The position numbers and the translations under genes were made by a program. Positions 26,209-35,481 of a DNA stretch of 64,000 nucleotides are shown here, piece after piece (the stretch's first letter is position 1; the number at the start of each line of letters is the position of its first letter). The notes under the pieces were generated by a model. It saw nothing but the letters and a program-made list of their open reading frames with translations. It searched no databases and was not told where the DNA came from. Origin of the DNA: Methylobacterium sp. C25 (GTDB taxonomy: Bacteria; Pseudomonadota; Alphaproteobacteria; Rhizobiales; Beijerinckiaceae); the NCBI RefSeq assembly GCF_021352225.1, contig NZ_JAAUVI010000001.1:514464-578463 (forward strand), written 5' to 3'.

Positions 26209-27495
26209 TTGATCCGTCTGCTCTCCCCGAGGCTGGCTGCCCTGCGACGGCACCTGCCCTTGGGGCTGTCCTACATCGCGTCCAGCGGCAGCCTCGTCGC
26301 GTCGAGCGCCGCCCAGCTTGTCACCTTCGCGATCCTGGCGCGAGCACTCGGCCCCCACGAGTTCGGCCTCTTCGTGAAGCTCGCCGCGATCACCAACGTC
26401 GCCGTGCATGTCTGCGGGATCGGTGCCTCCGACTGCCTGTTGCGCCGGGTGTCGCAGGACAGGGCGATGTATCCGGCCATGCTCGGCCACAACCTCATCC
26501 TCATCGGCCTGACCGGCGCGCTCCTCGTCGCCCTCGGCCTCGCGGTGCTGCCATTCTGGATCACGATTAGCCCCGACCCAGTCGTCAATCTGAGCGCGCT
26601 GGCACTCTTCCTGATCACGAACGTCGTCCTGGTGCGGCTAACGCTGCTGACGGATCTGATTTTCCTCGGTCATTCGCGCTATGCCTCGGCCAACCGTGCC
26701 GTCGTCGGCTACGCGGTGGCGCGAACGGTCACCGCGATCCTCGCCTGTCTCGTCTTCTCGACCGCGAGTCTCGCGCAATGGACGGCTTGGCAGTTCGCCG
26801 GCAACCTCGTCGTGGTTGCGGCCTACGCGTGGTGGCTTCGCGGGCTCGGCCGGCCGCGCCTCACGGTCGTGCGCGAGGAGATCCGGCTCGGCCTGTTCTT
26901 CTGCTCGCAATTCGTGGCGCGCTCGGTCCGGCAGAACGCCGACCTGTTCATGCTCGGCCTCGTCGCCTCGATCGAAGTGGTCGGCAGCTACGGTGTCGCG
27001 CGGCGCATCCTGGACAGCAGCTACCTCACGATCGACGCGCTGAACCGGATCGCGTTTCCCAGCTTCGCCAAGACCAGCCTCGGCGGCATCCACGCCGCGA
27101 TGCCGAGCGCCCTGCGGCTCCTGCCCGTCGCGCTGGCACTCGGGCTCGCCACCTCGATCGGATTGTTCGTCGTCTCCGGCTACCTGCCCCTGATCTTCGG
27201 GCAGGACTACACGTCGCTGACGCGGTTCGTCGGGATCCTCGCCTGGCTTCCGCTCTTCATCGCCGCCTCCTCCATCGCCATGGACGTGCTCGGCGCCTCC
27301 AGCCACCAGGGCGAGCGCGCGGCGATCGTCAATGCGACCAATCTCGGCGGCTCGCTGCTCATCGTGTGGTTTTCGTGGTGGCTCCCGCCGAACGGCACGT
27401 TCGCCGCCCTCTACATCATCGAGGGCTGCACCGTCGCCGCGGCGTGGCTGATCCTGCTCAGGCTCGTCCGCCGCAGCGCTGCGCGGACGGCGTAG
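26209..27495 (+). CDS. Polysaccharide/oligosaccharide flippase family protein
   Basis: A 428-residue protein with about 12 membrane helices. The early SSAAQLVTFAILARALGPHEFGLFVKL is typical of Wzx-like MATE-superfamily flippases that move lipid-linked glycans across the inner membrane. The start is TTG (26209) behind CGGAG. No glycosyltransferase or polymerase gene adjoins it, so its glycan is unknown. It is on the opposite strand to all genes around it and ends 5 bp from the convergent kinase gene. Confidence 0.82.
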   Translation: MIRLLSPRLAALRRHLPLGLSYIASSGSLVASSAAQLVTFAILARALGPHEFGLFVKLAAITNVAVHVCGIGASDCLLRRVSQDRAMYPAMLGHNLILIGLTGALLVALGLAVLPFWITISPDPVVNLSALALFLITNVVLVRLTLLTDLIFLGHSRYASANRAVVGYAVARTVTAILACLVFSTASLAQWTAWQFAGNLVVVAAYAWWLRGLGRPRLTVVREEIRLGLFFCSQFVARSVRQNADLFMLGLVASIEVVGSYGVARRILDSSYLTIDALNRIAFPSFAKTSLGGIHAAMPSALRLLPVALALGLATSIGLFVVSGYLPLIFGQDYTSLTRFVGILAWLPLFIAASSIAMDVLGASSHQGERAAIVNATNLGGSLLIVWFSWWLPPNGTFAALYIIEGCTVAAAWLILLRLVRRSAARTA

Positions 27496-27500
27496 CGGGC

Positions 27501-28811
27501 TTACGCTGCGTCGAGCGCAGCGACCACCTCGCCCATCAGCGGGCGCGCCGCCGGCTCGGCCTGGCTGCAGGCCCGTTGAAGTTCCTGCAGCGCTGCCGCT
27601 GGCGCCGGGCCGAGGGCCAGGAGTTCGCCGAGCAGCAGGCCCCAGGCCCTCACCTCGATCCGCTGAAAGGCCGCGCCGTCCGAACCGGGCGGAAGCCACG
27701 AGGCCGCGCCGAAATCGCTGAGGACCGCTTCGCCGGCCTCGCCGTCCCAAAGCAGGTTATGCGCATAGAGGTCGCCGTGCAGCAGGCCGCGCCCGTGCAG
27801 GTGAGCGGCAGCCGAGGCAGCGGCCCGGGCGAGCCGCCGCACGGCATCGTCGCCGAGGCACAGGGCCGGGTCGTAGACGTCACGGCTGCAGCTCGCCAAG
27901 CTCGGCGGCCCGGCCAGTGCGTGCCAGTGCGATGGCAGCAGGCGCATCGCCAGCCCCTCGACGCCGTCGGGATGCCCCGCCAGCCGGCCGATGCCACTCG
28001 CGAGATGAGGGTGTTCTCCAGCAGCCAGGCATGCCGCCACCTCGCGGTCCGGCAGCCCGTCGCTGGTCATGGCGCCCTTGAACAGCTTGAGCGCGATGCT
28101 GCGTGTCTCGCCGGCCGCGCGCCAGGAGGCACGGTGGGTGATGCCGGACGCGCCCTCCCCCAGCCGCTCGCCGAGGGTGACATCGTTCCACGATACGGCA
28201 GCGACGCCGGCCAGCGGCGTCACGCGTTCCAGCGGATTGCCGGCATAGGACAGCCAGGCGAGACTGGGCAGCGTCGCCAACCAAGCTGGCAGCGCCTCGA
28301 AGCGGTTGGCCGCGAGCCGGATCAGCTCGAGACCCCGGGCGTTGGCCAGCCCCTCCGGCAGCGCGCGGAGTCGGTTGCCGGCAAGCAGCAGTTTCTGAAG
28401 ATGCGGCCGTTCGCCGAGCGCAGCCGGCAGCTCTTCGACGGTATTGTCCGTGAGCGTCAGCCAGCGCAGGGCGGCCGGCAACGCCTCGCCCGGGACTTCG
28501 CGCAGCCCGGCGCCGCGCAGGCCGATCTGGCTCAGCGCGGGGCAATCGCCCAGCGCCGGCGGCATCCGCTCGAAACGGTTGCCGGACAGGAAAAGGACGC
28601 GCAGCTTCTTCAATCGGCCAAGCTCGGCAGGCAGGCTCGTGAGGTTGCCGCCGCCGAGATCGAGCACCTCCAGGCTGTCGGCCAGGCCGAAAATCTCCTG
28701 CGGGAACTCGGCAAGACCGCCAGGTAGGAAGAGTTCCCGCGCTCCCGCGAGATCGCCGCGGCGAAGCGCCGTGAGCGTGTCGGCCCGGCTGGCGCGCACG
28801 GGTCCGCTCAC
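27501..28811 (-). CDS. Leucine-rich repeat protein kinase
   Basis: A 436-residue fusion. Residues about 48-205 form seven 23-residue leucine-rich repeats (for example LRVLFLSGNRFERMPPAL and [18 protein letters not shown]). A compact protein kinase domain follows from about residue 210: glycine loop LGEGASGITHRA, catalytic lysine in IALKLFKG, catalytic loop LHGDLYAHNLL (Gly in place of Arg in HRD), and the metal-binding DFG in LSDFGAAS. The essential Lys, Asp, Asn and Asp are all there, so activity is likely. No signal peptide or membrane segment is seen. The stop region is 5 bp from the convergent flippase, and its ATG overlaps the phoH stop by 4 bp. Targets unknown. Confidence 0.88.
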   Translation of the reverse strand: MSGPVRASRADTLTALRRGDLAGARELFLPGGLAEFPQEIFGLADSLEVLDLGGGNLTSLPAELGRLKKLRVLFLSGNRFERMPPALGDCPALSQIGLRGAGLREVPGEALPAALRWLTLTDNTVEELPAALGERPHLQKLLLAGNRLRALPEGLANARGLELIRLAANRFEALPAWLATLPSLAWLSYAGNPLERVTPLAGVAAVSWNDVTLGERLGEGASGITHRASWRAAGETRSIALKLFKGAMTSDGLPDREVAACLAAGEHPHLASGIGRLAGHPDGVEGLAMRLLPSHWHALAGPPSLASCSRDVYDPALCLGDDAVRRLARAAASAAAHLHGRGLLHGDLYAHNLLWDGEAGEAVLSDFGAASWLPPGSDGAAFQRIEVRAWGLLLGELLALGPAPAAALQELQRACSQAEPAARPLMGEVVAALDAA

Positions 28812-29902
28812 GCCACTGGGCGCCGCCGCGGGTTCGGGTTGCGGTCGGCCTCCGCCTCGCCGTGGCTCGCGGCCTCGTAGGCGGTGACGATGCGGCGGAC
28901 GAGGTCGTGACGCACCACGTCGACGTCGCGGAAACGGACGCGGCCGATGCCCTCGACTCCGTCGAGCACGTTCACCGCTTCGACGAGACCGGATTTCTGG
29001 CCGGGCGGCAGGTCGATCTGGCTCGGATCGCCGGTGACGATCATCCGCGAGTTCTCTCCCAGGCGGGTGAGAAACATCTTCATCTGCATCGAGGTGGTGT
29101 TCTGCGCCTCATCGAGCAGCACCACGGCGTTGGTCAGCGTGCGTCCGCGCATGAAGGCGAGCGGCGCAATCTCGATGATGCCGGTCTGCAGGCCGCGATC
29201 GACGTGGCGCGCCTCCATGAAATCGTAGAGCGCGTCGTAGATCGGCCGCAGATACGGATCGACCTTTTCGCGCATGTCGCCGGGCAAGAAGCCGAGGCGC
29301 TCCCCGGCTTCCACCGCGGGGCGCGACAGGATCAGCCGCTCCGCATGCCCCTGTTCCAGCAGCGAAACGGCGTGCCCCACGGCAAGCCAGGTCTTGCCGG
29401 TGCCGGCAGGGCCCTCGGCAAAGACGAGTTCCTTGGTCCGCAGCAGCTTGATGTAGTCGCTCTGCGCGGCGTTGCGGGCCCGCACGGCGCCGCGGCGACG
29501 GGTGGCGATCTGCTCGAAATGCTCGCGATCCGGCTCGGCCGCGATCTCGGCCGAGGGAAACAGATTGCCCTGGATCGTGACCTCCTGGATCACGCCGTCG
29601 ACATCGCCGAGCGTCACAGCCGTGCCGCCCTTGCGCACGCGGGCATAGAGCCGCTCGAACACCCGGCGGCCTTTCTCGGCGGCATCGGGCGTACCCTTGA
29701 TGACGAGGTGGTTGCCGAGCGCCGTCGCCGTCACGTCGATGCGCCGCTCGATATGCGCGACGTTCTGGTCGTATTGGCCGAAAACGAGGCTCGCGAGCCG
29801 ATTATCCTCGAAGGTCAACGAGACCTCGACGGTCTCGGCCAAGCCGCCCGGCGCGGCTGGTCCCCTCCCCTTCAGGGCCCGCCCGGCGGCGTCATTCGGC
29901 AC
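28808..29902 (-). CDS. phoH: PhoH family ATPase (YbeZ type)
   Basis: A 364-residue cytoplasmic ATPase/RNA-helicase-like protein. An N-terminal RNA-binding region (about 20-110) precedes the ATPase: Walker A GPAGTGKTWLAVGHA near residue 170 and Walker B AVVLLDEAQNTT near 270, followed by the sensor-like TGDPSQIDLP. PhoH/YbeZ proteins are thought to work with YbeY in RNA processing. Here PhoH is 31 bp from miaB but about 4 kb from ybeY. Confidence 0.92.
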   Translation of the reverse strand: MPNDAAGRALKGRGPAAPGGLAETVEVSLTFEDNRLASLVFGQYDQNVAHIERRIDVTATALGNHLVIKGTPDAAEKGRRVFERLYARVRKGGTAVTLGDVDGVIQEVTIQGNLFPSAEIAAEPDREHFEQIATRRRGAVRARNAAQSDYIKLLRTKELVFAEGPAGTGKTWLAVGHAVSLLEQGHAERLILSRPAVEAGERLGFLPGDMREKVDPYLRPIYDALYDFMEARHVDRGLQTGIIEIAPLAFMRGRTLTNAVVLLDEAQNTTSMQMKMFLTRLGENSRMIVTGDPSQIDLPPGQKSGLVEAVNVLDGVEGIGRVRFRDVDVVRHDLVRRIVTAYEAASHGEAEADRNPNPRRRPVA

Positions 29903-29933
29903 TGGCGAGATCCTTCAAGCGGAATTCCTTCTG

Positions 29934-31271
29934 TCAGGCAGCAGCCGCATCGGGCAGCAGCTCGCCGAAGAGGCTGTTGGCGCCGCTCCGAGTGATCCTG
30001 ACCGTCAGCAGGGTACCGATGGTCGATGCCGGCGCATCGATCTGTACCATGAGCAAATGTGGCGTCTTGCCGGCGACCTGCCCAGGGTGGCGTCCGGCTT
30101 TCTCGACGAGAACTTCGACGGTCCGACCGACCATGCTCTCGTTGAAGGCGTGGCGCTGCTGGTCGAGGAGGTGCTGCAGCCGGGCGAGGCGCTCGGTCTT
30201 CACGGCTTCCGGGATCGCATCCTCGCGCTCGGCAGCGGGCGTGCCGGCGCGGGGGCTGTACTTGAACGAGAAGGCGCTCGCGAAGTCGATGTCGGCGACG
30301 AGACGCATGGTCTCCTCGAACTCCGCGTCGGTCTCGCCGGGGAAGCCGACGATGAAATCCGAGGACAGGGCGATGTCGGGCCGCGCCTCGCGAACCCGCG
30401 CGATGAGCCGGCGATACTCGTCCGCCGTGTGCTTGCGGTTCATCGCCTGCAGCACGCGGGTCGAGCCCGACTGAACCGGCAGGTGCAGGTAGGGCATCAC
30501 CAGCGGGTTGTCGCCGTGGGCGGCGATGAGGTCGTCGCCCATGTCGTTGGGGTGGCTCGTGGTGTAGCGCAGCCGCGCGAGCCCCGGCAGGTCGGACAGC
30601 GCCCGCATCAGGTCGGCGAGCGTGGCGGAGCCGCCGCCGGGCGCCTCGCCGTGATAGGCATTCACGTTCTGGCCGATCAGGGTGATCTCGCGGACGCCGC
30701 CGGCGAGCATCGCCTCGGCCTCGGCACGGATCTGGGCCACAGGCCGCGAGACCTCGGCACCGCGGGTATAGGGCACCACGCAGAAGGCGCAGAACTTGTC
30801 GCAGCCTTCCTGGATGGTCAGGAAGCCGGTGACGCCGCGGTTGCGGCGGGCCGGCAACTTCGAAAACTTGTCCTCGATCGGAAACTCGGTGTCGACGACG
30901 CGGCGACTGCGAGACTCGGCCAGCAATTCCGGCAGGCGATGATAGCTCTGCGGACCGACCACCACGTCGACGGCCGGCGTGCGGGCCAGGATCTCGCGCC
31001 CCTCGGCCTGCGCGACGCAGCCAGCGACGACGATGCGCGTATCGAGCCCGGCCTGGGCCCGCTCTGCCTTCAGCACGCGCAGGCGGCCGACCTCGGAGAA
31101 AACCTTCTCGGAAGCCTTCTCCCGGATGTGGCAGGTGTTGAGGACGACGACATCCGCCTCCTCCACCGTTTCCGTCGCGGAATAGCCCTCCGCCGCGAGC
31201 AGGTCCGCCATGCGGCCCGCATCGTAGGCGTTCATCTGGCAGCCGTAGGATTTGACGAAGGCTTTCTTCAA
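29934..31271 (-). CDS. miaB: tRNA-2-methylthio-N6-isopentenyladenosine synthase MiaB
   Basis: A 445-residue radical-SAM methylthiotransferase modifying A37 of tRNAs reading UNN codons. The N-terminal UPF0004 domain starts [13 protein letters not shown] and has cysteines in [10 protein letters not shown] and [10 protein letters not shown] for the auxiliary cluster. [15 protein letters not shown] is the radical-SAM CxxxCxxC. The TRAM domain ends the protein ([18 protein letters not shown]). Upstream of phoH in the conserved order. Confidence 0.95.
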   Translation of the reverse strand: MKKAFVKSYGCQMNAYDAGRMADLLAAEGYSATETVEEADVVVLNTCHIREKASEKVFSEVGRLRVLKAERAQAGLDTRIVVAGCVAQAEGREILARTPAVDVVVGPQSYHRLPELLAESRSRRVVDTEFPIEDKFSKLPARRNRGVTGFLTIQEGCDKFCAFCVVPYTRGAEVSRPVAQIRAEAEAMLAGGVREITLIGQNVNAYHGEAPGGGSATLADLMRALSDLPGLARLRYTTSHPNDMGDDLIAAHGDNPLVMPYLHLPVQSGSTRVLQAMNRKHTADEYRRLIARVREARPDIALSSDFIVGFPGETDAEFEETMRLVADIDFASAFSFKYSPRAGTPAAEREDAIPEAVKTERLARLQHLLDQQRHAFNESMVGRTVEVLVEKAGRHPGQVAGKTPHLLMVQIDAPASTIGTLLTVRITRSGANSLFGELLPDAAAA

Positions 31272-31283
31272 CGTGGTCCGGCC

Positions 31284-31838
31284 GTGTTGAGCTCTGCGCC
31301 GACGGCCCCGCCGACGGTCGTTTCAGGATATGGAGGCGGCCTTAGCACGCTTTCCGGCTCACGTCGCCGAGGCCGAACCCGGGAGATCACCATCGCCGAC
31401 CTGACGAAAGATCCCGACTTCTTCGCGCTCCTGGCCGGCAGCCACCAGCGCCTCGTCGGCAGGCCGCTTCTGCCCGACGGCGCGGATGCGCGATGGGCCT
31501 ACGAGGACGCGCCGTTCGCACTTCTGGCGCACGACACCGATGCCGATCCGCGCTTCGTCTACGCAAACCGCATGGCGCAGCAGAGTTTCGGCTATGGGCT
31601 CGGCGAGATGATCGGCATGCCCTCGCGGCTTTCGGCGGAAGCGCCGGATCGCGCCGAGCGTGACCGGCTTCTGGCAGCCGTGGCGCGGGATGGCTACGTC
31701 GCCGGCTATTCGGGGATCCGGATTGCCAAGTCGGGCCGTCGCTTCCCGATCGTCGACGTCGTGGTGTGGCAACTGATCGACGAAGCAGGCGTGACCCACG
31801 GTCAGGCCGCGACGTATCGGCTGCCGTCGAACGGTTAG
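31284..31838 (+). CDS. MEKHLA/PAS domain protein
   Basis: A PAS-like sensor domain of about 150 residues: [54 protein letters not shown] and [16 protein letters not shown] match the MEKHLA domain, known from plant HD-ZIP III proteins and small bacterial proteins. No output domain is present. The start is not clear: the homologous region opens at about 31391, where only ATC or CTG is available, while GTG 31284 or TTG 31287 adds an unrelated serine/arginine-rich leader. The GGGAG at 31381-31385 would suit an ATC start at 31391. Divergent from miaB and convergent with plsC. Confidence 0.72.
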   Translation: MLSSAPTAPPTVVSGYGGGLSTLSGSRRRGRTREITIADLTKDPDFFALLAGSHQRLVGRPLLPDGADARWAYEDAPFALLAHDTDADPRFVYANRMAQQSFGYGLGEMIGMPSRLSAEAPDRAERDRLLAAVARDGYVAGYSGIRIAKSGRRFPIVDVVVWQLIDEAGVTHGQAATYRLPSNG

Positions 31839-31847
31839 AAGCTCGTC

Positions 31848-32750
31848 TCAGACCGCCGCGATGCCCGGCGCGGAGACGTCGGCGCCCTCGTTGCCGGCCT
31901 GGCGGTCGGCGGCTTCGGCGGCGCGGTTGCCCGCCGTCGCCGTCGGACGACCGGCAAGGGCATCGCGGAGCGACCGCCGGACCGCCGCTTCGGCCTGCGC
32001 CGTCGCAACCTTGCGGTCGGTGCCGGGTTCGAAGGCGATTGGTGCGCCCCAGACCACGTGGAGATCGATCGCACCGCGCCGCGCGAAGAGGTCGAGATGG
32101 GGCGCGAGCTCCATGTCGCCGTACCAGGCGACATCGGGGCGCTCGATCCGCGTCAGCGGCAGGCCGCCGCGCCCGGTATAGGCGAGCGCCAGGGGCTGCA
32201 GCCGGATGCGGGCAAGGCCTCCGGTCCCCTCGGTGAGCGCCTCGCGAGCGGCGCCGACCAGGGAGGAGCGGAACGGCAGCAGGCGCAGGCCGTCGCCGGT
32301 GGTGCCCTCGGCGAACAGCACGACGAGTTCGCCCGCCGCGAGCCGCTCGCCGATCATCGAATTCACGGTGGCGGTGGCGCCACGCCGCGCCCGATCGATG
32401 AACACCGTGCGCTGGAGCCGCGCGAAGGTGCCGATCACCGGCCATCCGGCGATCTCCGACTTCGCCACGAAGGAAAGCGGGCGCAGCGCCCCGAGCACGA
32501 CGATGTCGAGCCAGGAGACGTGGTTGGCCAGCACCAGCGCGCCCTCCCCCGCCCGCGGCGGCGTGCCGCTCTGGATCACCCGCACCGAAAACAGCCACAG
32601 GAAAACGCGGTGCAGCAGGACCGGCAGCCGGCCGGCGAGGCGTCCGCGCCCGTAACGCAGACTCAGCACGTGCGGACCGACGATGAGCGCGAAGAACAGC
32701 GCGTAGAACATCATCCGCGCGATGATCCCGATGCGCGCCATGGCGTTCAC
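31848..32750 (-). CDS. plsC: 1-acyl-sn-glycerol-3-phosphate acyltransferase
   Basis: A 300-residue membrane-associated acyltransferase making phosphatidate from lysophosphatidate. One N-terminal helix, the catalytic NHVSWLD (HxxxxD) near residue 82 and LFAEGTTGDGLRLLPF (the EGT phosphate-binding block) near 150 are visible. The C-terminal 50 residues are a low-complexity Ala/Arg/Glu tail beyond the usual domain. Lyso-ornithine lipid acyltransferase (OlsA) is an alternative within the same family. 13 bp downstream of rimI. Confidence 0.87.
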   Translation of the reverse strand: MNAMARIGIIARMMFYALFFALIVGPHVLSLRYGRGRLAGRLPVLLHRVFLWLFSVRVIQSGTPPRAGEGALVLANHVSWLDIVVLGALRPLSFVAKSEIAGWPVIGTFARLQRTVFIDRARRGATATVNSMIGERLAAGELVVLFAEGTTGDGLRLLPFRSSLVGAAREALTEGTGGLARIRLQPLALAYTGRGGLPLTRIERPDVAWYGDMELAPHLDLFARRGAIDLHVVWGAPIAFEPGTDRKVATAQAEAAVRRSLRDALAGRPTATAGNRAAEAADRQAGNEGADVSAPGIAAV

Positions 32751-32763
32751 GCGGTACGCACGC

Positions 32764-33285
32764 TCAGGCCAGCGTAGCGCGCATAGTCAGCGCCGTGGCG
32801 CGGCTGCCGTCGGGCCGCGGATAGTATCCGGTACGCTCGCCGGTCTTGGTGAAGCCGTGACGCGCATAGAGCCGCAGGGCCGGATCGTTGCCCTCGTCCA
32901 CTTCGAGATGGACGTTGCGCACGCCCGCGAAGCTGAGCGCAGCGAGATGCTCGCGCAGCAGCCGGTGGCTGTGGCCGCCGCCGCGCAGGGCGGGCGAGAG
33001 CACGATGGTGAGGATCTCAGCCTCGTCCTCGACCTTGCGGGATAGCGCGAAACCATGGACGCCGTTGCCGCGCCAGAGACCATGCGCCTCGGTGGAACGC
33101 TCGCAGAGCATCCGCTCGAATTCATGCGCGTCCCAAGGACGCGCGAAAGCGGTGGCGTGCAGGCGCGAGAGCGCCGAGGCTTGTCCCGGATCGCGCAAGG
33201 GCGCGATGTAGGGGGTCGAGCCCCAGGCATCCCACCAGGCGGACCACCAGTCGAGAGCCCAGAAGGGGGACAGGCCGCGCGTCAT
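32764..33285 (-). CDS. rimI: Ribosomal protein S18-alanine N-acetyltransferase RimI
   Basis: A 173-residue GNAT acetyltransferase. The acetyl-CoA loop LSPALRGGGHSHRLLREHL (R-x2-G-x-G/A) and the later VHLEVDEGNDPALRLYARHGFTKTGERTGYY are the RimI pattern. It acetylates S18 or other N-terminal alanines. Its start overlaps the tsaB stop by 4 bp, as in many proteobacteria. A tryptophan-rich N-terminal 25 residues precedes the core. Confidence 0.9.
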   Translation of the reverse strand: MTRGLSPFWALDWWSAWWDAWGSTPYIAPLRDPGQASALSRLHATAFARPWDAHEFERMLCERSTEAHGLWRGNGVHGFALSRKVEDEAEILTIVLSPALRGGGHSHRLLREHLAALSFAGVRNVHLEVDEGNDPALRLYARHGFTKTGERTGYYPRPDGSRATALTMRATLA

Positions 33286-33962
33286 TGGAGCGCAATCCTC
33301 GTATGTTCCTGGGGCTGGGCGTCGGCGCCGCGCAGGTAGAGTGGCCTCGGCAGCGCCTGTTCGGGATCGGCCACGAGGCCGAGCTGGGCGACCCAGGCGA
33401 TCAGCGGTGCGCCGGTCTCGGCGACGGTGACTTCGAGGCCGCGATCCTTCGCGGCCGCTGCGAGCGCCTGGGCTCCGGAGCCGACCAGGGTAATCCGATC
33501 ACCGACGATGCGCTCCAGCGCCTCCTCGACGGATAGACGGACGGGCGGCACGGCGACGCCGGCCGAGGCGCTGATCGCCTGCAGATAGACCGAGCCGTGG
33601 CGCGCATCGATCGCAGCGACGACCAGGCCCTCGGTCTGCAGAGCGAGTTGCGGTGCGAGCAGCGCCGACAGCGTCGTCACCCCGACGACCGGGATCTTGG
33701 CGGCAAGCCCGATGGCGCGCGCCGCCGACAGACCGACCCGCAGCCCGGTATAGCTGCCGGGGCCGACCGTGACCGCGACGCGGTCGAGGGTCTCGAAGCC
33801 GCCCTCGACACGCGCCATCACCCGCTCGACAAGCGGAAGAAGCGCCTCGGCATGGCCGCGCGAGAGCGTCATCGACTCCTCGCCGAGCAGCTCTTCGCTC
33901 TCGTCGGTGGCGACGCAAGCGGAACAGGCGTCGAGCGCCGTATCGATGGCGAGAATGCGCAC
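33282..33962 (-). CDS. tsaB: tRNA threonylcarbamoyladenosine synthesis protein TsaB
   Basis: A 226-residue ASKHA-fold partner of TsaD and TsaE for the universal t6A modification at position 37. It opens VRILAIDTALDACSACV and has TVGPGSYTGLRVGLSAARAIGLA, the family signature. The GTG at 33962 follows GGAGTCAGA and matches the normal family start; the longer frame to 33998 is rejected. Co-translated with rimI. Confidence 0.93.
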   Translation of the reverse strand: MRILAIDTALDACSACVATDESEELLGEESMTLSRGHAEALLPLVERVMARVEGGFETLDRVAVTVGPGSYTGLRVGLSAARAIGLAAKIPVVGVTTLSALLAPQLALQTEGLVVAAIDARHGSVYLQAISASAGVAVPPVRLSVEEALERIVGDRITLVGSGAQALAAAAKDRGLEVTVAETGAPLIAWVAQLGLVADPEQALPRPLYLRGADAQPQEHTRIALQ

Positions 33963-34029
33963 TCTGACTCCGTTTCGGGCCGCGGTGCTCGCGATCACCG
34001 CCCCTCTGGCACCACGTTTAAGGCAAGAA

Positions 34030-34057
34030 CGGCCGCCCCGTCAGCGCGGGGCGGCCG
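34030..34057 (-). terminator. Hairpin after nfuA
   Basis: CGGCCGCCCC and GGGGCGGCCG form a 10-bp GC stem around an 8-base loop, 50 bp after the nfuA stop on the minus strand, followed by TTCTTGCC. Likely the nfuA terminator; the T-run is short. Confidence 0.6.
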
Positions 34058-34106
34058 ATTTGAGGTGCATTGACGAGGAAGTGTTGCCGGTGTGCCCGGC
34101 GCTTCC

Positions 34107-34673
34107 TCAGATCGCCTGGACTTCGCGCACGCTCGGCAGGAAGTGGCGGAAGAGATTCTGCACGCCCTGGCGCAGCGTCGCGGTAGAGGACGGACAGCCC
34201 GAACAGGCGCCCTTCATCTCGAGGTAGACCACGCCTTCCTTATAGCCGCGGAAGGTGATGTCGCCGCCGTCGCTCGCCACGGCCGGACGCACGCGGGTCT
34301 CGAGCAGGTCCTTGATGGTCACGACGATGTCGTGATCGGCCTCCTCGTAGAATTCTTCCGCGCTGCCCTCCTCAAGCACCACACCTTCGGCGAGAATCGG
34401 GGCGCCGGACTGGAAGTGCTCCATGATCGCGCCGAGCACGGCGGGCTTCACCTGCGGCCACTCGCTCACACCGTCGGCCTTGGTCACCGAGATGAAGTCG
34501 TGCCCGAAATAGACCCCGGAGACGCCGGGCACGTCGAACAGCGCCTTGGCCAGCGGCGAGCGCGCAGCACCCTCCTCATCCTTCGCCTCGAAGGTCGATT
34601 CGGGCAGCACCACGCGTCCGGGCAGGAACTTCAGCGTGGCGGGGTTCGGGGTGGCTTCGGTCTGGATGAACAT
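34107..34673 (-). CDS. nfuA: NfuA-type Fe-S carrier protein
   Basis: A 188-residue protein with an N-terminal Nfu_N domain (MFIQTEATPNPATLKFLPG, to about residue 90) and a C-terminal NifU domain whose GACSGCPSSTATL holds the CxxC that binds a labile [4Fe-4S] cluster for transfer to apo-proteins such as lipoate synthase. The domain order is that of mitochondrial NFU1 and alphaproteobacterial homologues, not the E. coli NfuA. Divergent from rplS with 294 bp between. Confidence 0.92.
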   Translation of the reverse strand: MFIQTEATPNPATLKFLPGRVVLPESTFEAKDEEGAARSPLAKALFDVPGVSGVYFGHDFISVTKADGVSEWPQVKPAVLGAIMEHFQSGAPILAEGVVLEEGSAEEFYEEADHDIVVTIKDLLETRVRPAVASDGGDITFRGYKEGVVYLEMKGACSGCPSSTATLRQGVQNLFRHFLPSVREVQAI

Positions 34674-34967
34674 GGCTATCGAAAAATCCTTGTCCGCTGG
34701 CGCCGGTTCAAGGCCGGCCGGGAACGGCGCCGGAGCGGTCCGACACCATGTTTCATGTGGACCCGAATGCCGATTTTCTCAACATGGCAGGGCAACGTGC
34801 CGAGCTGATCTGCAACGCTCAGCCCCTGTCACGATACCACTCCATGACCGCGGCGTGACAAACGTCCTCGCCTCCTGTATGGCGCACGCCAACTCACAAC
34901 AGGATGCCGAAATCCTGACGCCCGTTATCCATGAGGGATGGCGCGGCGCGACGGCCGGAGCTTTGCC

Positions 34968-35360
34968 ATGAACATCATCCAGCAGATCGAGCAGGAAGAA
35001 GTTGCTCGTCTCGCCAAGACCATTCCCGACTTCCAGGCCGGCGACACGCTCATCGTGAACGTCAAGGTCAAGGAAGGCGAGCGCACCCGCGTCCAGGCCT
35101 ATGAGGGCGTCTGCATCGCGCGCTCGGGTGGCGGCCTCAACGAGAGCTTCACCGTCCGCAAGATCTCCTACGGCGAGGGCGTCGAGCGCGTGTTTCCCGT
35201 GCATGGCCCGCTGATCGACTCGATCAAGGTGGTCCGTCGCGGCAAGGTGCGCCGCGCCAAGCTGTACTACCTGCGCGACCGTCGCGGTAAGTCGGCCCGT
35301 ATCGTCGAGCGCACCGACCGCACCGCGAAGGCCGCCAAGGCTCCTGCCGCCGCCGAGTGA
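34968..35360 (+). CDS. rplS: 50S ribosomal protein L19
   Basis: A 130-residue ribosomal protein at the 30S-50S interface. The sequence [39 protein letters not shown] and [22 protein letters not shown] is classical L19, with a lysine/alanine-rich C-terminal tail common in alphaproteobacteria. The ATG at 34968 follows CCGGAG. The usual upstream partners rpsP-rimM-trmD are absent, so it must have its own promoter in the 294-bp region shared with nfuA. Confidence 0.96.
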   Translation: MNIIQQIEQEEVARLAKTIPDFQAGDTLIVNVKVKEGERTRVQAYEGVCIARSGGGLNESFTVRKISYGEGVERVFPVHGPLIDSIKVVRRGKVRRAKLYYLRDRRGKSARIVERTDRTAKAAKAPAAAE

Positions 35361-35402
35361 TCGCTCGCGGGCTCCTGTCGCGGAGCCTACGTCCAAGAAT
35401 AC

Positions 35403-35437
35403 AAAAGCCCGTTCCGATGTCTCGGAGCGGGCTTTTC
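35403..35437. terminator. Bidirectional rho-independent terminator
   Basis: AAAAGCCCGTTCCGA and TCGGAGCGGGCTTTT pair with one mismatch around TGTC. The A/T flanks make it work from both sides: for rplS on the plus strand (stop 43 bp upstream) and for the lytic transglycosylase on the minus strand. Confidence 0.9.
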
Positions 35438-35481
35438 GTTGCGACCAGATGCGAGATCCAGCCGGAAGAGGCAGACCGAGG

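Noticed and set aside
26778..28727. 649-codon open frame on the plus strand
   Set aside because: Runs out of frame through the flippase gene and antisense through the LRR kinase; composition is that of a shadow frame.
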